64,000 nucleotides of DNA, from the NCBI GenBank assembly GCA_015143295.1, contig CM026571.1:7149501-7213500 (forward strand), given 5' to 3'. This document shows, one piece after another, positions 34,360-47,007 of the stretch; the first letter of the stretch is position 1, and the number at the start of each line of letters is the position of its first letter. The notes under the pieces are model-generated. The model ran no database searches. It was not told the DNA's origin and worked only from the letters and a program-made list of their open reading frames with translations. This stretch comes from Tetracentron sinense. Taxonomy: Eukaryota; Streptophyta; Magnoliopsida; Trochodendrales; Trochodendraceae. A program made the position numbers and the translations under genes.

Positions 34360-35060
34360 GAATTAGGGGAGAGTTCAATCGCACCCACAACCTAACACGT
34401 TCCCTTTTAACTTATATTAAGTATGGTTAAGATTATATTTTTGAACCCCAAGGGTTTGTGAATCTTAACCACGGTTAATATGGGTTAAAAGGGACATATG
34501 TTGGTCCGTGGGTGCGATTGAACTCTCCCCAACTTCAATCGCAATTGGCTGTAATTCGCTCTCCATTTATCTAGATTAGTAGGTTAAGACGAGATCGAAG
34601 CCAATCGCGATTGTATTCGGGGAGAGTTCAATTACACCCACATATCAACACGCGTCCCTATCAACAAATATTAACTGTGGTTAAGATTCATGAACCCTTA
34701 CCCTATGTTTGGTTGCTGAGAAAATTAGTGAAAACATGGAAAAGAAAAGAAAATTAGACAAAACACAGCTAAGAATTGTATTAGAAATATAAAATTTTCT
34801 CTTTTTTCCATATTTTCACCTATTTTCTCGGCAACCAAACATAGCATTAGGGTTCAATAATCTAACATTGGTTGTTAGAAAAAAAATATTAAATTTTTTT
34901 TAACTCTAGTTAAGAACTTTTGATCTTTAGGATTAATATTTTAAAATATTTTTTAAAAAACCAAAGTTAGATTGTTGAATCCTAAGGATTAATGAATCTT
35001 AACCATAGTTAATAGAGACACGTGTTGGCCTACGGATGCGATTAAACTCTCCAAATTCAA
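34360..35060. repeat. Cluster of TTAACC-type dispersed repeats with nested MITE
   Basis: Several partial units share AGTTCAATCGCACCCAC, TTAACCACGGTTAATAT and GGTGCGATTGAACTCTCCC, in both orientations. The Tourist-like MITE at 34701-34846 is inserted within one of them. The core words also occur inside the three Helitron copies. Confidence 0.6.
34701..34846. mobile_element. Tourist-like foldback MITE, copy 2 (146 bp)
   Basis: Same length and termini as the copy in kinase intron 1: CCCTATGTTTGGTTGCTGAG on the left, CTCGGCAACCAAACATAGCA on the right, TTA on both outer sides (34698-34700 and 34847-34849). It interrupts a TTAACC-type repeat: GAACCC before and GGGTTC after join into the repeat's usual AACCCTTAGGGTTC. 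Confidence 0.88.
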
Positions 35061-36699
35061 TCGTCATTGTGATTCGATCTCGGTTAGGAGTTAGGACTAA
35101 GGAGTTAGGTTTGAGCTCAAGTAGGCCTATCCATTCGCAGACAATCGCAAGGTTTTTTTTAATTTTTTTTTTTTATATAAAAATGGTTAATGTAATGCAC
35201 TGATGAATTGCCACACCACAAGATTCGAACTCCTCTCAAAGGTATGCACAACTTGCACACCAGAGACTGAGAGGAGTGATTTAATGCAATTATTTCAAAT
35301 GGTAATGGATGGAATAAATACTCATTACTTCGTGCCAACTTTCTGGTGACTTTTGGATAGGCATTGCAAAGGAATAAATAGAAATCATTAGATTCAAGGA
35401 AGTAGAGATGGGTTTAGTCTTTTAAAAATTTAATGCATTGAACAACCTGAGAGAAAATGAGATGCAAGCATTAGAACATTTCATTTCCATGAATTAACTA
35501 ACTTTAAGAGTTTTTTTTGCTGAAATCCGATGTACCAAGGTTGGTGGAATTGTCTCCACAGACTCATCGATCTCAAGCGTCGATCCGTGGGCCACCTCTC
35601 GGAAGGACCCTTGGGTTAAGTCATGTGGATCTGATTGATGAGTCGACGAGCCATGTATCCAAATGTCTAGCTATTTTGGAGTTTGAAAATGTTTAACGCA
35701 TCGTCCTCATTGGTCTACGCCCCTATTTTAACACCTTAGTTGTAGTTAAGATTCACTCACCCTTAGGGTTCATCCATCCAACCTTAGTCTTTAGAAAGAA
35801 AATATTAATCATAAGTTAATTAAATTTAACCATAGTTAAAAGGGACACATCAGTCCACTAGATACACGGTCAGCTAATCACTGCTCTTTGGAGTTACTGC
35901 AGTGTAGGATCAGTCATTCATTAGCTGTTGGTCTTGATTCACTAACTTTAGAAAGGACCCTACAATGAGATGCGAAGAAAATTGAAAGAGAGAGTGTAAT
36001 GTGCTCGAATATATCACCATACATGAGCAATTCTATGTGCACTTTCCAATTGTCCACTCTCGTATTTTTGTACAAAATAACAAAATAGTTCGACAATTTT
36101 TGGAGACCCACCACTTTTATTTTGTCTTTAGTTTAAAATTTGGAAAAACTATCAGAGAGTGGACAACAAGAAAGTGCACATAGCATTGCTCTATAATGTA
36201 ATATGACCAACCGGGGTTGGTGCAGTTGGCTAGCATCCGGGCTTGCTCCCTGTGGTTGTCCTACTCCTCTGGTGTTTGTAAGCAAAATTCTGAGCGGGTC
36301 AGCGCTCTTATCCACCACCACCTATATATTAGATCAACATTAAACATTTTTCGACAGATTTAAGTGCAATTGAATTTTAGGAATATAAGCTTCAAAAGAG
36401 ATGGGAAGGAGACTGGTAAGACTTGCAAGCTAAAACATTGCGAGCTCCAACTCAAATCCAAGATTTTGGACATACATTAATATATTAATAGGGCATTGCT
36501 ATTCTAATATATATATACAGATAAGCAACCCTCTGGATGCCAAGCTCACGATTAGATGTGAGATTTTTATTACAATATGCATAGATAACGGCCAGACTTG
36601 CAGATCATGGAAAGAACATAAACATGTTCTGTAGCTGAATTTGTGAAGATTGTTTTGCCACATAGAATCTGGTACATCTGAGCCGAGTTTTTTGTCCAC
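35060..36699. other. Repeat-rich spacer downstream of the chloride-channel gene
   Basis: Contains a degraded SINE-like stretch on the minus strand (B-box-like GAGTTCGAATCTTG at about 35225) and a TTAAC-type repeat at about 35700-35850. An imperfect inverted pair, GCAATTCTATGTGCACTTTC at about 36028 and GAAAGTGCACATAGCATTGC at about 36170, brackets a small foldback of roughly 165 bp. No gene is seen. Confidence 0.45.
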
Positions 36700-39600
36700 T
36701 TAGGAGTTGGGCCTACATGAATGCTCACTAGGTTGGCACTTTCTTTTTGCAAGAATCTGCCTTTGAATCAAATTTTCAATCACAATTGCTTCCTGAAGGC
36801 GGTCATGAACCAGATTGCACAGCTCATCAAGGGCAAGCATTGGAAACGGCTCCTCGATAAGAACACCAACCTACACGAATCCGTAAATTAAAACTCCACT
36901 TGCATTACGATTCACAATACTTTGATATAAATACAGATAAGCATTTTATATTTTTTTTGCATAGAAGGCAAAACACTCACACAAATCGGAAACCAAAGAA
37001 GGAAAATAAAAGAATTATATGTAATCTGTAAGATAAAAGGGTAGAAATCTATTGATCAATAAACACATATACAAGTTAATACAAATAGACAATGCATCAC
37101 CCTATCTGGCTAGATAACAAACAAAAAATATATATATATACCGGTAAAAGTGCACGTGCAAAGCACGTATAATTTTTTCATTATTAATGAAAAACATAAG
37201 ATTTTTTTTTAAAATTTAAAATTTTTATTAGAGGTTACTCTCTTTATATTAATTAATTAATTTTATAATATATTATCTAAAAAAAAAGTACATTTAGTAA
37301 TTAAATTAATTTTTCTTATATAAATTTAAATTTCTTATTAGAAAAGTGTTACTATAGCTAATTATTTATGGACCCCACTTATAAATGTATAAAAGAACAA
37401 GGGTTCTTTCTAATAGAGCCCTTATTCATAATGAGTACTTATAATCAATTTAAAAGAGGCGTTCAAAATTTCAATTAAGACCACCTCTTACATATCCTTT
37501 GGGAGAATCTATTGGTGAGTCCAACTAATAAGACCCACTTTCTTCTCATGGATTTCTTCTCATGGACAACAGGACAAGTATGAGGTGGTAGATTACTCCA
37601 TAAAGTTTGGTATACTCCTTGTACTTTTATTAGTAGAATGTTATATATATATATATAATGTATATATATTCCACCACAAGAAAGGACAAATGGAATAGAG
37701 AGAGAGCTACTTACTTCTTCAATGCAGAACAAAGAAGCAGCACTAATAAAAGTAGCAGGAACAACGATCCAGTTGCAATCATCCCAAAGTATGATGGGAA
37801 GAGTGAGATGCCAAAGGACCAAGAACCTTGAGGTCAAGCGAGTATACGAGAGAGGGATTGGGATACCCATGAGCTGTTCACAGACACCTATACCTTCATG
37901 GAAACAAGTGATCTTCGACTCCTGCATTGTGGCGAGCAATTATAGTGAAAACAATAAACAAAATTTTCATTTAATTGGGAAAGTATTTAGAAAGATTTCC
38001 TTCTACTCCAATACAGAAGTTAATTGCAGTAGTGAATGCCCAGGACTTTTTCCACAGGTTGTTGAACATTAGAATCAATAGCACAATATTCTTTCAAGAG
38101 AGAATATCTATTACTATGGTTATGTAATTTGAAATTTAAATTTACATGGAACTCATATAAATCATATAAGAAACCAGAAAAGTGCTGGGATCATTTTTAA
38201 TAATTTTAGAAGCTTTCTGGAATTGTTTGGACCACAAAGTGAGAGAACTTCCTACACCAAGATGAAGTATATTACCAAAACATTTTGCTTGGAATCCTCC
38301 AAGTGTAACAACTGAATGGTTTGAGAGATAAACTCAATGATGCAGCGGGGACGATGCTTTGAGCTGAGCACTACAGCTAGATCATCTTCTTTCAGCAAAT
38401 TCTGCAGGTCTCGCTTGATATCTGAGCCATAAATTACATGACACTGCATTTGGAAAAATCTAATCAATAGCTTACTTCTTGTTTCTTGTGAAATCCAATC
38501 AAGCATAAAAAAGAAATGACACTTTTCGATAACATAATCAACTAACAATCGCTTCCAAAAACATTTCTTTCCTTTGATTATTAGGAAGTCAAAATGGTCA
38601 TCAAGTGCCCATTTCATTTTCCAAAGAATTCATCTAACTTATGGGATACAATAAAACCAAATACATGATAGCCATCAAGATGATGAGAAATAAATGCAAG
38701 CAACCTTTCGACAATGGATAACCTCACATTAACATGTGCCCATACAATTTGATACCTTTGGGGAATGCCCAAATCATATACAACAAAAGACTACAGGCCT
38801 CAATGTCCAGAAAATTGGTGGAATCATTTACATTTCAAATATGTTGTGACCATGAGATTGCTGCACTAAAACATAGCAGCATTTTAAACTTACAGATATT
38901 CAGTCATATTATGCCATAGAAGGATTGGGATGACGCCTAACTTCTCAACTGAAACACTCAAAACCACAATATAGAGCAATTCAATTCTTCAAATACAACT
39001 AAAAACGAACCTGGTAAAATATACTGATAGAAATTTTGTTAGTGTTTCACTAACTAAACAAACTGTAAAAAATTAAGGGGGCAAAGCTCATAAGCTTTCA
39101 TCCCAACATGCTTTAGTCAAAATCAATACTAGCACTAGTTTCTGGAAACTATATTTATGAATGAATATTCCATTTACTTCAAAAGAATGAATTTGTGGGT
39201 ACACATGTCTACTACAGAGAGTGGTCATTTGGCCATCTTTACAAAAAAATGATAAGAGAATACTATGTTAAACGGGCCTGTATGAAGAAGATCTTATTTC
39301 CAAAAATACACATGAGATGCTCAAATACCCCACATGGAACCTGAAAAGAAAACATGCAATTGAATATATACATTAACCACCCTATGTAGAGTCACATAGT
39401 AGCATCTGTGTTGGAAATGCTCGGGTGAAATATAAACTGGAAAATTTCATATTGCAATTCAACTTGTGATGGCCGAATGTCAGAATATCAACAGGTCTAC
39501 TCCTTCTCCACAAAGCTTGATGCATAAAATCAGAATATTAGATTAACCATAAATCTTCTTCGTCCCACCAGTACCATGTAGTTCTAGTGTCAAACCATGT

Positions 39601-42234
39601 TTCTCTTCCAAATCCTAATTTAGTGTTTCAAAGCAAAGAGTTCTGAGTAACACTCTCCTAGTAGTAGTACCCTCCACACTGTGCCACATGTCTACCAAGG
39701 AAAGGCATTTCTCATACCTCTATTTTATCCATTTTTTAGTAGGTGAGGGTGGAATTGTACCAATGTTGCCACAATAGTCGAAGTGTTCAACCCACAGTTA
39801 CCAGAGCGAGAAGCGAAAACGAGAAGCAAAGCGAAAGCGAGATGCAGGAAGCGAGACTCAAAAAATCCTTAGGAAACGAGAAGCAAGAAATGAGATATAG
39901 GCTCCTCATTCTCATTATGTTATCATAAGTAACTATATCTTTGATGAGTGGCTATATCTTTGAATTTATTTTACATGAGATTTTTGTGGAAAAGTAAGTG
40001 TATTAGGTTCCACACCGACGATACTTGCTTAGAGTCTACACCCTAGGCTATAGGTTGTGGTCTAAAACCACCACTTCACACATATAGCTACATTGAACTA
40101 CTAAATGAGACATGATGGAAGTGAGCTTCTTAGGAAGCGAGTCTAGGAAACGAGCTCCCACCCTGTACATAGCTTCCTTGCAACTATGGACTTGAACCAG
40201 TAATGAAAACCTGAACAATATTCTCATATGAACACAGTGTACTCCCTCAGCTCAAAAGATGGAGGTTGATTTTACCTTGGGTGAGAAGATAACTTCCACA
40301 CACAAAAATGAGGCCATTTAGGGATCTTCCTCCTCCACTGAATTCCAGTTTCAAATAAGTCAATGTTGAGGATCAGTCATGATAGCGAGGTTATCAACCA
40401 TGTGATTAAGCTCATATGCAAATGAATCACTCAAACAGATCCTTTAAGATGATTTTTTTCATCCACAGCAAGTTATCATCTGTTCGGATATAAAATTCTT
40501 GATCAATGCATATTTACAAAAGGAAATTGTTGAATGGATAATGAGGCTGGTTCTTTCAAACAGACTTAGATGTAGAGATTTATATGGTTTAATCTCAATT
40601 CTATTAGGCTAATGGCTAAGACATTCAGACTCATGAACAGGTAACAAAGAAATTGACATGATATACATAAGGTACAGAATTTCTCCTGACCATCACTTTG
40701 TTAGGTTTAACGGTTATTAAATACGACAATCATTCATTTGGTCTGTAGTTGAGAATGATGTAAATAAACGTGAATTTGTAAAAAGCTACATGCCAATACA
40801 TTGACAAAAGCTACCATGCTGTGGCGCCAGCCTTCTTTCTTTTTAGACCCAACATATGTGTGAGACTCTTATCCTAAAATTCCTTTAGCATGATCAGTAG
40901 TCTGCCCCCAGCCTTGTTCTCCCTTGGAACCATATTTACTATTTTTACTGTCTGCAGATAAAGCCCACCGAGATTGCAAACTTGAAATTCAATGGATACA
41001 ATTCATCCTTACCGGTTCCGGTGGTTTCCAATTTAACCGGCCGATTCTTCCGGTTGTGTCATTTTAAGCCGATTTTTAAAAATAGCTTGTTATGGAGGTC
41101 TTGAGAACTGTAGCCGTGGTTCCTTTATTGGTTCAACCGGCCGGTTCGATTGGTTATTAAAACACTAATTCAGATGGAAGCACCTTCTTCAGTAGTACAA
41201 TGGGCTATGTTACCAGGTGTTATTGGTTGAGCTTTTTGGACGGAAATTCCCCCCCACTTGACTAACATTCTAACAAGTGTCCAATGTCAATGAGTCAACT
41301 AACAGTAAATGATTAGGTACAACCAATTAAAAAAAAATGAAAGATTAAAAAACCCAAAAAATGACTTACACACATATATAAAATAGCACAAAATAAAGAG
41401 GCAGTATCTGTTTTAACTTATAACTAAATATAAAGTTCCAGACCCTATCAAGTATCAATTCACCATAAATAAATACCCAGAGCAAACACACATTAAATTT
41501 TAAAATGTAATATTATTTTAAGTATAAGAGATTAAACACATAATTTTACCAACCTTGAGGGCAACCGGAAATGCCATGATGTACTGCAGCAGAGCCTCCT
41601 TCAAAGGTGCATCACTTGAACTATCCACACTGGCCATCACCTGCCGAGCAAAGTCATTTGTGCCCGCAATGATCTTCGTCCATGCCTTCCTCCCTTCTTC
41701 AAACCTAGAATACGATGCTTCCGTCCTAAAAACCAGTAAAAGCGCCAGTGCCGGTGCCGTCAACTGGTACGGAAGCGACGACGCCCTCAACAACGGGAAG
41801 AACTCCGGTAACCAATGCAATGAAATTGCCGAATTATAACTAGCAATGGCCAGAGCCACGGACGTGAAAAAAATCACAGGGGGAATCAAAGAAAGAATCA
41901 CTCGGGACGAGAGGCTCGACAAGAGGTGACGGACATGGCGGAGAGAGCTTCGGTGCTGAACCCACTTCTCGTGGTTATAGAGAGATCGATTCTGTCGCAT
42001 TCTTCGCTCTTTTATACTGTCTGCCCAATCGGGAATCGCTCGGAAAACTGAGATTAGGTTTGGGATTTTGTTTGGGGAAGAATTTGAGGTTTGTGAACAG
42101 AGAACTTTGAAGGAGATTTCCTTGGGTTGCTTGGATGGACGAAGGGAGTGTAATTTGAGTACTGTTTTGGGGGTAAAATGGGAAAAAGATGACAGATTTG
42201 AGGGAGATTGGAGAGGGGTTGTTGGTTTTCTCAT
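36700..42234 (-). CDS. Bestrophin-like chloroplast chloride channel (VCCN / UPF0187 type)
   Basis: Four exons: 42234-41554, 38443-38276, 37921-37715, 36870-36700, all phase 0, giving 408 residues. It matches plant UPF0187 proteins (Arabidopsis VCCN1 and paralogue), thylakoid voltage-dependent chloride channels that tune proton motive force in changing light. Residues 1 to about 60 are Ser/Pro/Lys-rich, a likely transit peptide. Then RRMRQNRSLYNHEKWVQHRS precedes the first membrane segment (LSLIPPVIFFTSVALAIASY). Further conserved pieces are LVFRTEASYSRFEEGRKAW, CHVIYGSDIKRDLQNLL, FHEGIGVCEQLMGIPIPLSY, LVLWHLTLPIILWDDCNW, VGVLIEEPFPMLALDEL. Intron 1 is 3.1 kb. A copy of exon 4 with adjoining intron lies in opposite orientation at 46.7 kb. 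VCCN1 versus its paralogue cannot be decided here. Confidence 0.93.
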
Positions 42235-42460
42235 CGGTGGAAGTTAGGGTTAGCAGATAGAGGGAAGGAGATGGAGGATGAGGAGAAAAAGGGGACATGT
42301 TTTGGTTTCAGAGTGGGTGAGACTTGAGAGAGTGAGGGTTAGAGTCAGAGGGAAGAGGGGAAGTTAGAACGGTTGTTTGTGAATGAGGTTTTTACACATG
42401 TTCAAATGCTGACGGAACAAATGTAGATTGTGGTAGTTGTTGGGACTTATTTACTTCTTC

Positions 42461-42865
42461 AGAGCATTCCTAGCGGCCTCACCAAATTTCACTCACCAAA
42501 ATAGCCAAAACCCACAAAAAGTGGTTTCGGTGAGCTACTTTTTTAAAACAGTCCCAACAGCCTCACCATTTTAACCGAAAAAAAAGAGGAGAGAGAAATA
42601 ATATTTTATCATTTGTGTGGGAAGATGAAAAAGGAAAAGAGAAAAAAATATTATTTTATTATTTGTGTGGGACCAAAAAAAGAAAGGGAGAGAGAGAAAC
42701 CTTATTTTATTTTTTGTGTGGGCCCAAGGGTGAGAAGATTTAACTTTGGTGAGTCTACAGTACTCACCAGTTGAGGCTGCTAGGAGTCATTTTAACACCC
42801 TTTTAGTCTTTTGGCTCACCAAAATAACCAAAAAGTTATTTTGGTGAGGCTGCTAGGAATGCTCT
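42461..42865. mobile_element. MITE with about 26-bp terminal inverted repeats (405 bp)
   Basis: AGAGCATTCCTAGCGGCCTC at the left end is matched by the complement of GAGGCTGCTAGGAATGCTCT at the right. TIRs of about 26 bp differ at one position. Inside are further CTCACCAAAATA repeats and A/T-rich DNA. It lies about 230 bp upstream of the chloride-channel start codon, so it may overlap the promoter. Confidence 0.82.
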
Positions 42866-42879
42866 AAGGGGATGTTTGG

Positions 42880-43155
42880 AAACACTAGTCTAAAAAAAGC
42901 AATAGTCACCTCCTCGTGCCAAGGGGACTATTCCTCCTCCCTCTCACAAACCCTTTGAACTATGGTTAAAAACTTAACCATAGGATATGGTTAATTTTTT
43001 TAAAAATATTTTTTCTAAAAACAAAGGGTAGATGTGTGAACCCTAGGGGTGACTGAATCTTAACCACAGTTAATGAGAGTAAAGAGGGGACACGTGGCCC
43101 CAAAAAGAGGGGATGAGACGGTAAGTCACCTCTTCGGACCGAGGTGGTGACTATT
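42880..43155. mobile_element. MITE-like TTAACC-type element with terminal repeats
   Basis: AATAGTCACCTCCTCG at about 42901 and CGAGGTGGTGACTATT at about 43140 are near-complements. Between them are the words GGTTAAAAACTTAACC and CTTAACCACAGTTAATG of the dispersed family, suggesting this is a fairly complete member of it. Confidence 0.55.
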
Positions 43156-43177
43156 TTCCTTAAAAATTATGCTTAAG

Positions 43178-43695
43178 TGGCGTTTGTTAACACTAGTCTA
43201 AAAAGAAGTGCTTATATGAAAATTATGCTTAGTTGGACTTTTGATTGTTTTGTTGAAGATTAATTGCATGTTTATATTTTAGAGATTTTAAGGATAAAAA
43301 CCTCAACTTTAAAAGTAGTTCATAGCTACTTTTTAAAGTAGTGGTTTTTATCCCTAAAATCTTCAAAATGTAGACATGCAATTAACTTTCAACTTAACAA
43401 TCTAAAGTCCAACAAAACATAATTTTCAAATAAACACTTCTTTTAAGACTAGTGTTAACAAACTCCATTTTAGTTGGACTTTCGATTGTCAAGTTGAATG
43501 TTAATTGCATATCTACATTTTAGAGATTTTATGGGTAAAAACCTTTATTTTAAAAAGTAGCTTCATATTTACTTTTTAAAGTTAAAGTTTTTATTCCTAA
43601 GATCTCTAAAATGTAGACATGCAATTAACATTCAATTTGACAATCTAAAGTCCAATTAAGCATAATTTTCAAATAAGCACTTCTTTTTAAACTAG
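43178..43695. mobile_element. Double foldback MITE
   Basis: The left foldback (43178-43467) has ends TGGCGTTTGTTAACACTAGT and ACTAGTGTTAACAAACTCCA. The second (about 43470-43695) repeats the inner arms (AGTTGGACTTTCGATTGTC ... GACAATCTAAAGTCCAATTA). Four related arms thus alternate in orientation (arm, anti-arm, arm, anti-arm), with GTTTTTATCCCTAAAATCTT-type loops. Confidence 0.75.
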
Positions 43696-43749
43696 AGTTA
43701 AATATTGAAGAATACTAGCCCCGGACCCCAGTCTCACAACTCTCAAGTC

Positions 43750-44480
43750 TCACCCAGTGTTTTCGGAATCAGATTAGACCAGGCCTTGAACCAGTAGAGT
43801 GACCGATTTCTGGTTCCACCAGTTTGACAGTGTCTTTTTATTAATAAAAAAATTATTATATTTTTATTGTTTTCCATTTTCCCTATTTTCCTAGCCGATT
43901 CTATTAGTTTTTAATCTCGATTTCTTATTTGAACTGGTCGGTTCGGTCTGTTCTTAATAATATTGTCCGGTTTTGAAAGGTTTCAGAACTGGCGACCTGA
44001 TTGGTTTCCAGTTTTATCGATTCAACTGGTCGATTTTAATAACACTGCTCTCACCTAACTAATTTCCAATGTTTTCATGACTGGACCGGCAATCAAACTG
44101 TTGTTTGATTGATTCCGGTTCAATTGGTTCCGGTTTCATTTAATTATTTATTATTTTATTTCTTTTCTGACATGTTCTTCCAATTTTATCTGGTTATATT
44201 ATGGATTCTTCGATTGAACCAGCCAATTCCACCAATTCCATGTTTTAAGTACTGTTTTTTAAATTGTCCGATTTCGATTTTGGGGGCAGATTTATTGGCT
44301 GGTTCCAGTTTTACAGATTTATTGGCCGGTTCCTAGTTTTACGGGTTCAACAGACCGGTCCGGTTCGCTTTTCAAAATGCTACTATTTTCGAAACGTCTC
44401 ACCAAACCCGACTCGACTAATCTCTCAAATCATGTGCAAACCTAACTTTCTTTACCATATAATTGTGGGATTTTTGGACA
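43750..44480. repeat. Repeats of GGTTC/CCGG-type words with CAGTGTTTT ends
   Basis: Repeated variants of GGTCGGTTCGGT and CCGGTTCAACC, with CAGTGTTTTCGGAATCAG near the left end and TTTTAATAACACTG near 44030, resemble a Mutator-like non-autonomous element. A related block is at about 40995-41165 within chloride-channel intron 1. Confidence 0.45.
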
Positions 44481-44489
44481 ACTCTCTCA

Positions 44490-44750
44490 TTGTTGACCAT
44501 TGAGGCGTGCAGCGTACTGGCCTACTCGAGCGTTTCGAAACACTCCCCTAAAAACACAACACGTGTATACAAAGCTTCTTCCTTTTCTATCGTCTGTGGA
44601 AGCAACGAACTAGAAAAGGGGAGTGAGTGTTCGGGCGTATTTCTGAAAGCGTCGAAGACTCAGTTAGCGTGGACGAACGACCAGCATCCGAGACTTATAG
44701 ATCTCCCGTGCATCCTTCTCCCAGTGCCGGCGAAAGTATCGGGCTCAGGT
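44490..44750 (+). other. Possible 5' noncoding exon of an unidentified transcript
   Basis: GC-richer than its surroundings, and ends at a good donor context (GGGCTCAG then GTGAAT at about 44747). No coding exon that must join it was identified downstream. Whether this is a promoter/UTR relic or an active lncRNA start is open. Confidence 0.25.
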
Positions 44751-45166
44751 GAATTAGTATTTCCCACTCTCTCCGCCTTTGAATACTGCTACAAGGGATT
44801 AGGGTTTTTCTGGGGGACCTTGAATTCTGCTACAACCATTGCTGATTAGTATTTTTTTGGAATCATTGTTCTTGATTCAATGGATTTCTCAATGATAAGT
44901 CTCTTTTGGGAGATTCCTTTGGAATTGTAAATGATGAAGAACTGGATATCCTTGTATATTGAGATATTCTTCATTTTGTTATTATGACTAATACACTTTT
45001 ATCTAATTAAAATAAAATGACATACATGTTCATGGAGGTTTACACATTTTGGTCATACTTGCAAATATTCCTATTTTCTCCATGGATTAAGACCTGAATT
45101 TTCAAACATTCTCCTCCATGAGTTTAGACCTGAATCTAACAGATGTCATTGTGGAGTGGGTACCAT

Positions 45167-45298
45167 TAGGGGTGTCAATGGTCCTGACTTGGGCTTGAAT
45201 TTTGGTAGTTTTTGAATAGGCTCAGACCCGAGCCTGACACATTTACAAGAGGCTTTGAAGCCTAAATTCGCCCCGATTGACATCCCTAGTTACCATAT
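45167..45298. mobile_element. hAT-like MITE (132 bp) with 8-bp target duplication
   Basis: TIRs TAGGGGTGTCAATGG and CCGATTGACATCCCTA. Flanking octamers GGTACCAT (45159-45166) and GTTACCAT (45299-45306) differ at one base. The interior contains GACTTGGGCTTGAATTTTGG and its partner GGCTTTGAAGCC, also found in the foldback at 54.6 kb. Confidence 0.8.
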
Positions 45299-46724
45299 TG
45301 CATTTCTTGTTGCTCAAATTTGTTACTCATAACACACATTTGGGTTTTACTTAAAATTAAAATCTTGGTATCAGACCCTGACTTGTTCAGAACATATGCT
45401 GATAAAATTCGGGTACAATTGGGTTGAGTTGGATTGTTCAAATTGTAAGTTGATAGTTAACTGGGCTCGAGCAGACTTTGGCTCACTCGGCCTTTATAAA
45501 GTAAGTCCCCAGAGATACAGTATTTCTGAGTTATGTCTAATTTGAAGGAATCCAGGCTGACTAACACGAGTTGGTATCGTTCAAGGTCTGAATAAATATA
45601 TTGAATGAAGCATTGATATGAAGATATTCTTAATCTTCAATAGTTTCTTCACCCAACTATTTAGATTTGTCACATATTCATGAAAGCATTTAGGGTCCGT
45701 TCTTTTGCTGAGACTTATAAAGCTCGGCACTTTACACTTCGTCAAGGTATTTGGTAGGAAATTTGAGTCACTTTGTCAAGGTTTTTAATTAGATTAATTT
45801 TTATCATCATGAGATTTCAAGTCTTGCCATTTTTTATTTTTTTTTGAGATTTGAAATCATTCATTTTGCCCATTTAAAGTCTTGTGGGAATTGCAACCCA
45901 GTAGATGAAAAGCATCAATACATCTAGTTCTCAAAAAACAAATGCATGTTGTCCATTGACAAAACTTGTAAAGTGCCGGATTTTACAAGCCTCCACAAAA
46001 GAACGGACCCTTATAGGAAAACACAACATAATAATCATAAAAATAATCTTCTAATCTAACAATTCATAGTCTTGCAAAATCCATTCTATATCTTTGTATG
46101 TAACTGAGAATCTGTGACAGTAGGATGCAGGTTCCATGCCAGTGTATCTAACATCTCCTGCCATGAGTTTTATGTATTTAACTCTATTTTAGTTTTTTGT
46201 CAATTGTATTAGTCCTTTTTCTTCCAATCAGGTGTTATACTGTAATTTTTTTTATTCTTAAAGCAACAATTTTGATATTTTTGTTTAACAGAAAATGCAT
46301 GGTGTTAGATCATTTTTTTTTATTTAACTTTGGAATCCCATGCATTTCCAACTAGTTATATATCAATGCCACTCAAATTTGTTAATTTATTTATATGGGC
46401 AATAGCATAGGCTCCCCTGTAAAAACACCCTTTGCAAAAGAAGTCCTTTTGGGGGGAAGGTCTTTGAAACTCCTTAAGTTCTTCCAAAACCCGCCCTCTA
46501 CAGGAGGAAAAAACACTAATTTCTCACCTACTGCTGCACAATTTCATCTGTATTCTTAAATATTTGGATGTTTTCTTCATCAATTCGAATTCATATGGTT
46601 ACAAATCTGCAGCTGTTGATCCATGTTTTTGTTTCATGTACGATCGCTTATTCTTGTTATTGGCTGCTAATTTAATTGGTTTTGAATGATTTTCCTGAAA
46701 ATTTTGATTTTTCTTTAATTTGAA

Positions 46725-46945
46725 TCCCTAGTTCGTTGGATTTTGTGTGAATGTTTTGCCTTCTATGCAACAAAAATGCGTCTCAGTATTTATGTCAAAG
46801 TATTGTGAATCATAATGCAAGTGAAATTTTAATTTGATAACAAATTCATGTAGGTTGGTGTTGTTATCGAGGAGCCATTTCCAATGCTTGCCCTTGATGA
46901 GCTGTGCAATCTGGTTCACAACGGCATTCAGGAAGCAGTTGTGAT
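46725..46945 (+). pseudogene. Fragment of the chloride-channel gene: exon 4 plus adjoining intron
   Basis: GTTGGTGTTGTTATCGAGGA and onward matches exon 4 of the channel gene at 36870-36785 (VGVxIEEPFPMLALDELCNLVH), here on the plus strand. The preceding 130 bases match the parent's intron 3 including its acceptor (CATGTAG). Homology stops near 46945 after HDRLQEAIVI-equivalent codons, which have changed (HNGIQEAVVM). Exons 1-3 are absent. Because intron is included, this is a DNA-level copy, not a retrocopy. Confidence 0.9.
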
Positions 46946-47007
46946 GTACAAGGGATTAATAGTTGTTCACCCAGCAGCACAACACCAACTGTTGGACAAA
47001 AACAAAA

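Noticed and set aside
36215..36310. tRNA gene or SINE head (GGTTGGTGCAGTTGGCTAGC)
   Set aside because: A-box-like words but no B box and no cloverleaf.
44463..44849. 128-codon plus-strand open frame
   Set aside because: Crosses a likely splice donor at 44747 and shows no recognisable domain; treated only as a possible noncoding exon.
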